From NCBI GenBank assembly GCA_905478365.1, contig CAJQIK010000046.1:1-37312 (forward strand): 37,312 nucleotides of DNA. Reading direction: 5' to 3'. Positions 28,939-37,312 of the stretch are shown here, piece after piece. This DNA comes from an uncultured Burkholderiales Genera incertae sedis bacterium. Its GTDB lineage: Bacteria > Pseudomonadota > Gammaproteobacteria > Burkholderiales > Eutrophovitaceae. Under the pieces are notes generated by a model, which worked only from the letters and a program-made list of their open reading frames with translations, was not told the origin of the DNA and ran no database searches. Made by a program: the position numbers and the translations under genes. The first letter of the stretch is position 1. The number at the start of each line of letters is the position of its first letter.

Positions 28939-30387
28939 TCAGTTAGCGCGCCAAGCTCTCGTTTTTTGTTGCGCGCGCTTTAAGTCTTCAGGCGAAAGTT
29001 GAGAACCGATATAGTTTCTCAACTCCTCCAATTCTTTTCTTTCTGAACCTTTAGAAGCGGTTGCCGATAAATTGCTCCAAACATAGGCTTCGATCAAATC
29101 TTGTTCGGTACCAAGACCCTCAAAATACATCCACGCCAGTTGGCTTTGCGCTTTGAGTTCACCCTGATTTGCCGCAAGCTGGAACCATTTCATTGCCTCC
29201 ATTAAATTCTTCATGTTCGCGGACTCTTCTGAATAGATGTGTCCCATCAAATATTGCGCGTAGGCATTACCGGATTTTGCTGGCTCTTCGTACCACTTGG
29301 CTGCCTGTACATAATCCACTGGAATACCGTCCTCACCAAAAAAATATAATTCTCCGAGAATTTCATGAGCGGGAGCGTGCCCTGAATCGGCAGCAGATTC
29401 TAACCAACGGGCCCCCTCTGTAGGGTCCTTCGGCACCCCAAGTCCCTTAAGAAGCGAGTATCCCATCAGAAATTTTGACTCGACATCACCATTTTCAGCC
29501 GCCTTAGAAAACCACTTAAAGGCCTCTGTAGCACTCTTACTGACCCCATTCCCATCGTAATATGCCCAGGCTAAAGGCTTAAAGACCGAACTCTCACCAG
29601 CTAACGCAGCTTTTTGAAAATACTCGAAGGCTACTGCAGGGTCCTTTTCGCGTCCCTCTCCGTTAGAGTACATAAACCCTATCGCAGCACTCGCTCCAAT
29701 ATGTCCTTGTCTTGCAGCCGCCTCATAAAAATCAGCTGATTTATTCAAATCCTTTGTGACCCCATTACCATTTTGATAAATCCAACCTAGGGCATATTGA
29801 GGATATACACGGTTCCCGAGCGCGGCCTTCTCATACCAAATCAACGCTTGGGAGAAATCTGGTTCACCCAGAAGACCGGTAAAATATATATATCCCACGA
29901 TTTCTTGCGCATCAACGTTACCGGCCTCCGCGGCTAGTCGGTATATATCCAGCGCTTTGGGAATATTTTTCTCGATCTCTTTCCCCTCAAAGTACAGACC
30001 ACCAGCGATTAAAGCCGCATCCATATTTCCCTGTTTAGCAGCCCGGCTGAACCACATAGCTCCTAATTCAACATCTCGCGAAACAAATTTACCAGACAGA
30101 TAAAGGTTGCCAAGACGTTCTTGCGCCTGAACAAATTGTTGCTCAGCACTTGCGGTATACCACTCAACAGCTAGTGAAAAATCTTGAGGAACGCCTCGTC
30201 CGTTAAAATAGCACTCGGCAAGAAAAAATTGTCCTTTTGCATCACCGTCTTGTGCAGCCTCTTTAAATAAACTAAAAGCGGACAGATAGTCTTCCACCTC
30301 GTATGCACGCTGACCTTCGTCCACGTTGGCTTGAGCCGAAAAAGCGATAATGAGAGTAAAAACTGCTAGAACGCGCAAAAAAATCAT
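28939..30387 (-). CDS. Secreted Sel1-repeat protein
   Basis: It has 482 residues. A signal peptide (about residues 1-20, ending AFSAQA) predicts export. Eleven tandem Sel1-type repeats of about 36 residues follow, from near residue 34 to 440, each with the pattern A..G...AQ..LG..Y..G.GV..D...A..WY.KAA. A charged C-terminal tail contains LSPEDLKRAQQKTRAW. Sel1 repeats form a solenoid for protein binding, so this is likely a periplasmic scaffold. It lies 119 nt after the VWA gene and may belong to that operon. It converges on the enolase-family gene with 6 nt between stops. Confidence 0.85.
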   Translation of the reverse strand: MIFLRVLAVFTLIIAFSAQANVDEGQRAYEVEDYLSAFSLFKEAAQDGDAKGQFFLAECYFNGRGVPQDFSLAVEWYTASAEQQFVQAQERLGNLYLSGKFVSRDVELGAMWFSRAAKQGNMDAALIAGGLYFEGKEIEKNIPKALDIYRLAAEAGNVDAQEIVGYIYFTGLLGEPDFSQALIWYEKAALGNRVYPQYALGWIYQNGNGVTKDLNKSADFYEAAARQGHIGASAAIGFMYSNGEGREKDPAVAFEYFQKAALAGESSVFKPLAWAYYDGNGVSKSATEAFKWFSKAAENGDVESKFLMGYSLLKGLGVPKDPTEGARWLESAADSGHAPAHEILGELYFFGEDGIPVDYVQAAKWYEEPAKSGNAYAQYLMGHIYSEESANMKNLMEAMKWFQLAANQGELKAQSQLAWMYFEGLGTEQDLIEAYVWSNLSATASKGSERKELEELRNYIGSQLSPEDLKRAQQKTRAWRAN

Positions 30388-30506
30388 TAGAACTCCGAAA
30401 ACTTTTTAATCGCTGAGGTTTATTAAAACAATAGCCATAATACTGCTGATTAAGCCGAAAAGTCGGATTAACATATCGTCAACAACACCGAAAGGCAAGC
30501 GCTCGC

Positions 30507-33086
30507 TTAGCTTGACAGTCGTTTCCAAGCAAAAGAGGAGCGGCGAACAAAAATATCCAGCAAAAATGAAATCAACGCCAAGGTCATCAAGACGGGCCAC
30601 AACGCAAAACGCTTTTGGGCTGTATCCCCACTTGGAGTAAAGATTTCTTCAGCACGAGCACCAAGCTCACCACCGGTAGATGAGGCAACAACCGACAAAA
30701 GCTCCAAGTTTGGCTCAGAAAAACGATATTCAGCAGGAAAACCAGGGAATATAGCCCTGGATCCAGCCATATCTACAACTTCACTGGAAATATCCTCCCC
30801 TGCTTCCAATGTTGCAGAAATTGCCTCTTGACCAATAAATGGCACAACAAGCCGGTACTGACCTGGCGAAATTTGCGACATATCAACCGACGACTCCTCC
30901 TGCCCAACAGTCACGCGCAACTTGGGAGATAGGCTATTCCTATAGCTCCCTCCCTCGGTAAGAAGCGTGAGATTAAAAACTGCCGCCTCATTTTCTCTAT
31001 CACCAGAGAAAAATACTGTCGTTGAGCCCAATTGTTTCGTAACACTGCGCGTTAACTGCGACCAAAACTTACCATACCCCTCCCACTGAACCCAATCAGC
31101 AGACCACCGATTTTTAACATCCGAAGTGAAAAATACAGTCTTACCTAGCCCATATTGCCAACGCGTGAGAAGCGGAGCTCCTTGTTGCGTTACTAATATT
31201 GTTTCCGCAGTATCTTTAGCCTTTACAGCGATATGGCCTTTAAGTGGAGGAGCAGACTGCAAATCAATACCAGCCAAAGATCCAGTCGGTTGTTTCATCA
31301 CAGTAAGAATTGGCTCTTCTACTAGACTAGTTCCGACAACTTTCTTAGTTTCCTCAGTAAAAATTTGTGGAATCGAATCTGCTGACAGTGCCAAGTAATT
31401 TCTACCCTCCCCCCAATCTGATAGTTGTCGCATCAAACCGGGGTTACCACCTTCCCCGATCGTAACCGTAGAGACCACAATATTACTGTCCCTCATTCGT
31501 TTTAGTAGACGTTCGTATTCAGCTGGGGCCGTGTCTCCGTCTGAAAGCAAAATAACGTGCTTTGTAGGAACTTCTAAATCTCTAAGAAGCCGATAAACAA
31601 TTCCAAGAGCTGGATAAATATTAGTCTGTCCGCTGGCCTGAATTCGGCTAATCAAGGCCTCTGCCTTTCGTTTAGACTTAACGGGCTCGACGGGAACAGG
31701 CACGTAAGGCTGGGAGTCAAACGCCACTACGCCAAAGTAGTGTTGTTCTTCAAGTAAATCAAGAGAGGCTCTTGCAGCCTCTTTCGCATACTCAATCTTG
31801 CGACCTTTCATACTGTAGGAACGATCAATTGCGATAACGAGAGCAATGTCCTTGCGTTTTTCTTGAGCCTCGAAATCAGCTGGTAATAAATCTTCAAGAA
31901 TCGAATTGGAGTACCCATCATCGCCAAAAGTATTTTCTCCCCCGGCAAAGATTAGCCCTCCCCCGTAGTCCTGAACATACCTTTTAATATCCTTCATCGA
32001 ATTAGAAGATATCGTATTGGCTAAAACATCGGAAAGTACCACCGCGTCATACAACTTCAAGTCATCGTACTTAGGAATACGGTCGTTCACAATTACTTCG
32101 AAACCAGCCTCAGATAATGCCTCATTAAGATATGAAGACGCATCCGAAACCCCTTCTAAATAGAGAATCTTGGCTTTATCTTCGACCCATGCGCTGATCT
32201 GCGCGCGATTATTTTCTAAATAAGGATCATTTTCAACAGTCATTAAGACGTCCAGCGGTACAGATCCCGCCTCAGGCAGCCGTATATTAATCTGAAGGTC
32301 ATTAAAACCTTGCTTGACAACATACGATTGCTTTGTAATCAAGCCACCATCAGCTGAAATAGAAATTTCTACTGATGCTGCTGAAGGGCTGAATACACTG
32401 ACCAAAGAAGTCATCGGCTCCAAAGCTCTCACCCTCTCCGGAAGCCTTACATTACTGATCCAAGCATCCTCCACTTGAGCAGAATCAGCCACCATGGGAT
32501 ATATGCGTACACCAGAACTCTGTGCAGACTGCACTAAGTCCAATAACGAGCCATCAGTTTGATTTCCGTCAGAGAACAATACAATTCTCTTAACGTGGTC
32601 TGCCCCCAGCAAAGCCAAGGATTCATCGATCGCGGCCTCTAAATTTGTACCTGATTGCTCTACGTGCGAGGAATCACTTGATAACGCGTCCTTTCCGAAA
32701 TCAGCAATCGTTATCGACTTTGCTTCCTCGGTAGAGGACACTACCGTACGATTTTGTCCGAAAATAATAATCCTCGAATGAGCGGGATTATGTCTCTCCT
32801 CGACCTCATCTATCCACTTCAGTGATTTATCGATAAAGTCCGCGGCCACACTCCTGGAGACATCCAGCGCGTATATGACTGAGATATCTTGATTCCCATA
32901 TCGAATGATAGGTTGCGCCAAACCCAAGATAACAGCCAGCAAAGATACGGCACGAAAGGTAGTTAATAAACGAAGGTGCTTACGACCCAAAGTCGTTTTG
33001 GTGTTGGACGAAAGCCACCAAAGCAAAGGAAGCAGAAGGATTAACCAAAGTGCGTGAGAATTTTCGATGGTGAATATAGAAGTCAT
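30507..33086 (-). CDS. Membrane protein with two VWA domains and an amidotransferase-like segment
   Basis: It has 859 residues from the ATG at 33086; a GTG at 33104 would overlap the previous gene. Two N-terminal membrane spans (about 11-25 and 43-60) precede a first VWA domain with intact MIDAS DVSRS (Asp75, Ser77, Ser79). A class I glutamine-amidotransferase-like segment (about 300-385; YGGGLIFAGGENTFG) follows, then a second VWA near residue 420 with DRSYS and LLSDGD. A final membrane span sits near the C-terminus. The bulk probably faces the periplasm. The amidotransferase-like part shows no clear catalytic Cys, so it is probably structural. It lies downstream of the BatA-like gene. Confidence 0.8.
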   Translation of the reverse strand: MTSIFTIENSHALWLILLLPLLWWLSSNTKTTLGRKHLRLLTTFRAVSLLAVILGLAQPIIRYGNQDISVIYALDVSRSVAADFIDKSLKWIDEVEERHNPAHSRIIIFGQNRTVVSSTEEAKSITIADFGKDALSSDSSHVEQSGTNLEAAIDESLALLGADHVKRIVLFSDGNQTDGSLLDLVQSAQSSGVRIYPMVADSAQVEDAWISNVRLPERVRALEPMTSLVSVFSPSAASVEISISADGGLITKQSYVVKQGFNDLQINIRLPEAGSVPLDVLMTVENDPYLENNRAQISAWVEDKAKILYLEGVSDASSYLNEALSEAGFEVIVNDRIPKYDDLKLYDAVVLSDVLANTISSNSMKDIKRYVQDYGGGLIFAGGENTFGDDGYSNSILEDLLPADFEAQEKRKDIALVIAIDRSYSMKGRKIEYAKEAARASLDLLEEQHYFGVVAFDSQPYVPVPVEPVKSKRKAEALISRIQASGQTNIYPALGIVYRLLRDLEVPTKHVILLSDGDTAPAEYERLLKRMRDSNIVVSTVTIGEGGNPGLMRQLSDWGEGRNYLALSADSIPQIFTEETKKVVGTSLVEEPILTVMKQPTGSLAGIDLQSAPPLKGHIAVKAKDTAETILVTQQGAPLLTRWQYGLGKTVFFTSDVKNRWSADWVQWEGYGKFWSQLTRSVTKQLGSTTVFFSGDRENEAAVFNLTLLTEGGSYRNSLSPKLRVTVGQEESSVDMSQISPGQYRLVVPFIGQEAISATLEAGEDISSEVVDMAGSRAIFPGFPAEYRFSEPNLELLSVVASSTGGELGARAEEIFTPSGDTAQKRFALWPVLMTLALISFLLDIFVRRSSFAWKRLSS

Positions 33087-33090
33087 GTTT

Positions 33091-34881
33091 TTACTGAGTA
33101 ACACGCCGATGATAGAGATACCAATCCACCATCAGCAAGATCAGTGTTAAAGCACCAACAAGAAAAGAAAACGAGTACCCGTTTAAACCGGGGGCAACAA
33201 AGTTTTTTGAGGATTCAAAAATCGGTAAATTGGACCTATTAATGTCACTAAACCTTCTGTCAAGTTGGCTAACAGAAACTCTAAGCGGACCATTTGAGGA
33301 AAATCCGGTAAACAAACCCGTCTCACGGGTATGAAAGTAAGAATTCCCATCTGCAAACCATAAAGGAACATCAACGCCATCAATTCGATAGACCTTTGTA
33401 ATGTCGCTCGGTAGTTTTATAGTCCCTGGGGTGGCATTGAGAATTGGAGGCTCGTCAACCAACCATGTAATTGAATTCGACAAAAAGATAGGAAAATCCG
33501 CTAAAAAAGCAAGATTTGACTTATCAAGATCAAATCCGAGCAAGACACTCTTAACAGCACCTGGAACAGCAATGGCTAATATAGCTTCGTCCTCAGATGT
33601 CAACAATGCTTCAACGCCAACCATAGGCGCAAATAAAACGCCTGATTCGATCAAGAGATCCGTCATTGAAATATTACGAAGAATCGGATGAGCAGTATTT
33701 CTCTCGACTGAAAGTTGCGAGCTTCTAATTGATGAAACAGAAGCCCCTAACCAATTAGCTGAATTAACACCAAAAAATATCGATGGAATAACCGGCTTGC
33801 GGTCTACGGAGACTCGGTCAAAAACTAAGATATCGAATTGCAGCTCCTCAGATTCAAGACCTTGATAGTCGGCATTAGTCAATGAAGTGAGAACAACACG
33901 CGGCATTAAATCCAGCAAAGTTAACATCTTTGAATCTACATCGTCTGAAACGAAACCAACACGAACCTGTCTTTTAGCAGTGATATAACCAAAAGCCACA
34001 TCGTCTGCCTTAAAACGATCCACAGTCGATACGACAGACGCTTTTACTGGCCCGCTTTCAAAAGCGGTAGCATCAAAGATCTGCGTCAGTTTCTCGTAGG
34101 GTGCAAGTTCAACTTGTCGAGTAATTAATCGCGACTCAGTTTGAGTCAGTGCTATCTCGACAACTGTAGGTTCAGCCCCCCCATTGACGATTTCAATAAA
34201 AGCCTGCCGTTGCTGCGTATTCCCGGGCACTGCCGCAAAGGATAACCGCGTAATACCCACGTTAGGAACAGGCTGGAATGCGGACACAGAGGTGAAGTCT
34301 TCGGGCACACCACCAATCATGACGCCATCGGTGTAAATAAATTTTCTTGACGCATCGATAGTCGCTACTTGAGCTGGCACGAGAGGATCCAGGCTACTGC
34401 CTACGCTTAGACTGTCGAGAATTTCTAAAGCTTGCGAAATCGACCCAAAAGAAGGCGTTGTGACTTGCCTTTGAGTATCGACCAACATAACTTGCATGTC
34501 TTTAGATAGAGAATTCAAATGACGTGTCACGGAATCTTTCGCGACATTAAACCGACTCATTCCATCTCGAGTTAACGCTCCCATTGAAGGGGCATTATCA
34601 AAAATAATCAGCGATCGATCGTTCATTTGGCCGTTGTCCATAGGACGGAAAGCAGCTAAAAGGAGACAAATCGCAATTAACGTAGCCAACAGGAGGGATA
34701 ACCACCATCGCCAGCGCTCATTAATCGCTCGTGACGAACCAAGAACCCGCCTCCATATCAAATTCGATGACATCAAGCGATTCAGCACGGGAGGCCGCAA
34801 CAAATAAAGCAGAACCACCGACCCAATCAGCCCAGCTAACAAAAGGAAAAATACAGGACTCGAAAGCGCGACCGAGGTCAT
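33091..34881 (-). CDS. BatA-like membrane protein with degenerate VWA domain
   Basis: It has 596 residues. The N-terminus carries the BatA-type pair of membrane spans (about 8-28 and 59-78) with the joining LLYLLRPP and WRRVL. A VWA-like domain starts at LIIFDNAPSMG (about 91-101). Its metal site reads D-x-A-x-S instead of D-x-S-x-S, so metal binding may be weakened or lost. A long central region of unknown fold is followed by a C-terminal span (SFLVGALTLILLMVDWYLYH). Its ATG overlaps the DUF58 stop (ATGA), showing tight coupling. It is probably a structural partner in the MoxR system. Confidence 0.78.
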   Translation of the reverse strand: MTSVALSSPVFFLLLAGLIGSVVLLYLLRPPVLNRLMSSNLIWRRVLGSSRAINERWRWWLSLLLATLIAICLLLAAFRPMDNGQMNDRSLIIFDNAPSMGALTRDGMSRFNVAKDSVTRHLNSLSKDMQVMLVDTQRQVTTPSFGSISQALEILDSLSVGSSLDPLVPAQVATIDASRKFIYTDGVMIGGVPEDFTSVSAFQPVPNVGITRLSFAAVPGNTQQRQAFIEIVNGGAEPTVVEIALTQTESRLITRQVELAPYEKLTQIFDATAFESGPVKASVVSTVDRFKADDVAFGYITAKRQVRVGFVSDDVDSKMLTLLDLMPRVVLTSLTNADYQGLESEELQFDILVFDRVSVDRKPVIPSIFFGVNSANWLGASVSSIRSSQLSVERNTAHPILRNISMTDLLIESGVLFAPMVGVEALLTSEDEAILAIAVPGAVKSVLLGFDLDKSNLAFLADFPIFLSNSITWLVDEPPILNATPGTIKLPSDITKVYRIDGVDVPLWFADGNSYFHTRETGLFTGFSSNGPLRVSVSQLDRRFSDINRSNLPIFESSKNFVAPGLNGYSFSFLVGALTLILLMVDWYLYHRRVTQ

Positions 34882-35756
34882 CGAAATATACCCTCTTTCT
34901 TCAAAGAAGTAAGGACCGAATTTTCGAAATCGTCATTGGTTCTTAATGAAACATATCCCCAGCCAGAGCGATTAAAAAAGGCTTCTGTATTCTCTCGATG
35001 TTTATCAAATTCTGAACGATAAGCCGCCAACGTACCTTCAGTTACGTGAGCACTGAGCGCCTCACGTGTCTCAGAGTCAACTAAAACTACATGCCCATCA
35101 ATATTTGGACTCTCCTCCTCCTCATCAATAACATGAGTTGCGAAAACCTCATGTCCATATTGCACAATCGGTCGAAAACTTTCCTCTATCGGTTGCTCAA
35201 ACAAAAAATCAGATATGATGAAAACCAAACCTCGCGTGCGGCCGGCACCGAAATATTTACGAAAAGTATTACCTAAGTGAGTTTCACCTTCATTTTTCAA
35301 AGATTCCAGAAAATGCATAGCACGCCACATTTGATTTTTACCTCGGCGACCCGGCATCTCTTTAACCATCCCGTCTGAAAAGGAGATCAAACTCACACGA
35401 TCATGATTCAAAAGGCCCACATAAGCCAATACCGCCGCAAATTTTTTGGCCATTTCAAATTTGCCAGAATCATCTCTCCCCATCGATGCGCTATTGTCAA
35501 TGAGTATGTAGATAGGCGTGTCTGCCTCTTCTTCAAACATACGCAAAACAAGACGATCTAACCGCATGTATGTGGCCCAATCCAAATTACGGACATCGTC
35601 ACCGGAGGAATAAGGCCTATAGTCTGAAAAAACCATACCGACCCCAGTTTTTCTCGACCTATGTTGACCGCGCAGATGTCCTGCGACTGGTTTACGCAGT
35701 AACAACGATATGCCGTCTAAGCGACGCATAAATTCTTTACTTAAGAGAGTCGACAT
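34878..35756 (-). CDS. DUF58 family protein
   Basis: A 292-residue protein with no membrane span. The DUF58 signature FSDYRPYSSGDDVRNLDW lies at about residues 43-60. A VWA-type fold follows with metal site DNSAS (Asp87, Ser89, Ser91) and a later FIISDF strand. DUF58 proteins are almost always encoded next to MoxR ATPases and are thought to be their adaptors or substrates. It follows moxR by 58 nt and overlaps the BatA-like gene by 4 nt. Biochemical role unknown. Confidence 0.9.
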   Translation of the reverse strand: MSTLLSKEFMRRLDGISLLLRKPVAGHLRGQHRSRKTGVGMVFSDYRPYSSGDDVRNLDWATYMRLDRLVLRMFEEEADTPIYILIDNSASMGRDDSGKFEMAKKFAAVLAYVGLLNHDRVSLISFSDGMVKEMPGRRGKNQMWRAMHFLESLKNEGETHLGNTFRKYFGAGRTRGLVFIISDFLFEQPIEESFRPIVQYGHEVFATHVIDEEEESPNIDGHVVLVDSETREALSAHVTEGTLAAYRSEFDKHRENTEAFFNRSGWGYVSLRTNDDFENSVLTSLKKEGIFR

Positions 35757-35814
35757 ACATCTTCAAAAATATTCTTTAACCGAAATTTTGTTCGGGCCTC
35801 TTATAAACTAGCCC

Positions 35815-36810
35815 TCAACTTTTTGGTAATTCAACAACCCGAACTATTTCTTCAAGGATATGGTCAGGATCTACTTTCTCAGCCTCAGCCTCAAAATTAA
35901 TCAAAACTCGATGTCTCAAGGCCGGCAAAGCAACTGCTTTAATATCATTGGCACTTACATAAAAGCGATCGTTAAGTAGCGCATTAACTTTCGCCCCAAG
36001 AATTAATGACTGCACCCCTCGAGGACTCGCTCCAAAACGAACATACTTTTTAGCTAACTCATGACCCTCACTGCTCTCCGGATGGGTAGCAAGCGTAATC
36101 GCAATTGCATATTGCATAACCGGCTGAGCAACAGGAACAGCACGCGCAGTTTCCCTCATTTCCAAAATTTCAGTTTTTCCAAGCACATGTGATGCAGTTA
36201 GGTCGTCCTGCTGCGTCGTTCGTTCAACGATTGTTAACAAGTCACTAGCCTCAGGAAAATCTAGTCGCAACTTATAGAGGAATCGATCCATTTGAGCTTC
36301 TGGAAGTGGGTAAGTCCCTTCCATTTCAATGGGATTCTGAGTGGCCAAGACAAAAAACGGCTGATCTAGCTTATGTGTTGAACCGCCTGCAGACACACTG
36401 TTCTCTTGCATTGCCTCGAGCAGTGCAGACTGAGTTTTAGGTGTGGCTCGATTAATTTCATCTGCAAGTAATATATTCGTAAATACAGGCCCTCGTTGAA
36501 ATTCAAACGATTTTTTACCGTCCTCAGTTTCCCTTACTACGTTAGAGCCGATAATATCCCCAGGCATCAAGTCAGGGGTAAATTGAATCCTTGAAAAGCC
36601 TAAATCCGTCGCATCCGATAAAGTTTGCACGAGCTTTGTCTTCCCTACCCCAGGGATTCCTTCAAGCAGAACATGTCCACGAACCAGCAAACATGTTAAG
36701 ACGTTCGAAATGACCTCTCTATTACCGACAATAACTTTCGAGACCTCATCAACAACCTGAGAGAAACGATCCTGAAAAACCCGCACCTGTTGTTCCACAC
36801 TTGACGTCAT
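35815..36810 (-). CDS. MoxR-family AAA+ ATPase
   Basis: Cytoplasmic ATPase of 331 residues. Walker A is GIPGVGKT (about 51-58), the MoxR box is LMPGDIIGS (about 81-89), Walker B is LLADEINRATPK (about 114-125), and the sensor/substrate region is ATQNPIEMEGTYPLPEAQMDR. MoxR ATPases act as chaperones that mature or assemble partner proteins, usually VWA proteins encoded alongside. Its ATG overlaps the stop of the preceding gene (ATGA), so expression is coupled to the gene that runs off the window. Confidence 0.93.
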   Translation of the reverse strand: MTSSVEQQVRVFQDRFSQVVDEVSKVIVGNREVISNVLTCLLVRGHVLLEGIPGVGKTKLVQTLSDATDLGFSRIQFTPDLMPGDIIGSNVVRETEDGKKSFEFQRGPVFTNILLADEINRATPKTQSALLEAMQENSVSAGGSTHKLDQPFFVLATQNPIEMEGTYPLPEAQMDRFLYKLRLDFPEASDLLTIVERTTQQDDLTASHVLGKTEILEMRETARAVPVAQPVMQYAIAITLATHPESSEGHELAKKYVRFGASPRGVQSLILGAKVNALLNDRFYVSANDIKAVALPALRHRVLINFEAEAEKVDPDHILEEIVRVVELPKS

Positions 36811-37312
36811 CTGTTATTTCCTTCGTGAATTTCTAAAAAATACTGTTGTACTGATTTCCTGTGTTCTACGGATACAAACTCACCATTAATCACATCAGAG
36901 TCTTGATAGGTGATTGTATCGAGTCCTTGAACAATTTCCGTGCGGGCCTTGCCCTGCTTACTTGCTTGAAACTCCCAAGCCGAATCCTCACTATCGACAC
37001 TTTCATCACCTTCAACCTCGGTTTTTTCTAATCGCAAAATAGCATCTAGACGCTTGGTCATTCGGCCCTCCAAGGCTAGTGCGGCCGCATGACCTTCCGG
37101 CGCGCCAGTGGAACTCCCATCATCCCCTTGATCCTCCTCGTTCGCGGTTACCGATCCACGTCTGAAAAGTGAGCCACCAGTCATATCATTATTACCAGCG
37201 TCAGGAGAGGGTGTTCCGTTACCGGCCTCCGCTTGATCAGAAGTGGCTGATCGACCGCCATAATCGGCCGCACCAGTCTGAGCAATACCAATACGCTCTC
37301 CCGCACTCTCCA
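36807..37312 (-). CDS. C-terminal part of an unknown protein upstream of moxR
   Basis: The frame is open from base 37312 to the TGA at 36807, about 168 residues; the N-terminus lies outside the window. An internal ATG at 37184 is not needed. The visible part is low in complexity and rich in Gly, Ser, Asp and Glu (AGERIGIAQTGAADYGG, GNGTPSPDAGNND), so probably disordered. It ends in a charged helix, HRKSVQQYFLEIHE. In similar MoxR clusters a large membrane protein with such a C-terminal helix often precedes moxR; that identity is only an inference here. It overlaps moxR by 4 nt. Confidence 0.7.
   Translation of the reverse strand, partial: ESAGERIGIAQTGAADYGGRSATSDQAEAGNGTPSPDAGNNDMTGGSLFRRGSVTANEEDQGDDGSSTGAPEGHAAALALEGRMTKRLDAILRLEKTEVEGDESVDSEDSAWEFQASKQGKARTEIVQGLDTITYQDSDVINGEFVSVEHRKSVQQYFLEIHEGNNR

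Overview
The window looks like a chromosomal segment of a moderately AT-rich gammaproteobacterium, probably an uncultured or little-studied lineage. The evidence is the gene order tRNA-Tyr, tRNA-Gly, tRNA-Thr, tufB, tRNA-Trp, secE, nusG, rplKAJL, rpoBC, rpsL, rpsG, fusA, tufA, then the S10 and spc operons without interruption. This is the arrangement known from Pseudomonas and relatives. The tRNAs carry encoded CCA ends and the protein sequences resemble gammaproteobacterial ones. The sequence alone does not give genus or habitat.

Region 1 (1-24170, all minus strand) is the transcription and translation supercluster. Read in its own direction, it starts at a strong sigma70-type promoter at 24142-24170. 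It runs through three tRNAs, tufB, tRNA-Trp, secE/nusG, the L11-L10-beta block, str (rpsL, rpsG, fusA, tufA), S10 (rpsJ to rpsQ) and the first two genes of spc (rplN and a partial rplX). Control elements between the genes include an L10-leader RNA before rplJ, a GC-rich attenuator between rplL and rpoB, an intrinsic terminator after rpoC, a terminator-like hairpin between tufA and rpsJ, and a promoter plus terminator-like leader before rplN.

Region 2 (24372-28932, plus strand) is accessory. It holds a small membrane protein, a LarA-type nickel-pincer racemase/epimerase homologue with every active-site position I checked conserved, a second and divergent LarA-like protein, and a mandelate-racemase-type enolase-superfamily enzyme. 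The last gene follows a 312-bp spacer rich in perfect inverted repeats. Together these suggest a pathway that racemises, epimerises or dehydrates a hydroxy acid or sugar acid. No transporter, regulator or NPN-cofactor gene (larB, larC, larE) is present.

Region 3 (28939-37312, minus strand) is a MoxR-type cluster: the C-terminus of an unknown protein, a MoxR AAA+ ATPase, a DUF58 protein, a BatA-like membrane protein with a degenerate metal site, a large membrane protein with two VWA domains around a class I amidotransferase-like segment, and a secreted protein with about eleven Sel1 repeats. It is probably a chaperone-like system assembling or remodelling something at the inner membrane or in the periplasm, with an unknown target. 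It converges on the enolase-family gene with only 6 bp between stop codons.
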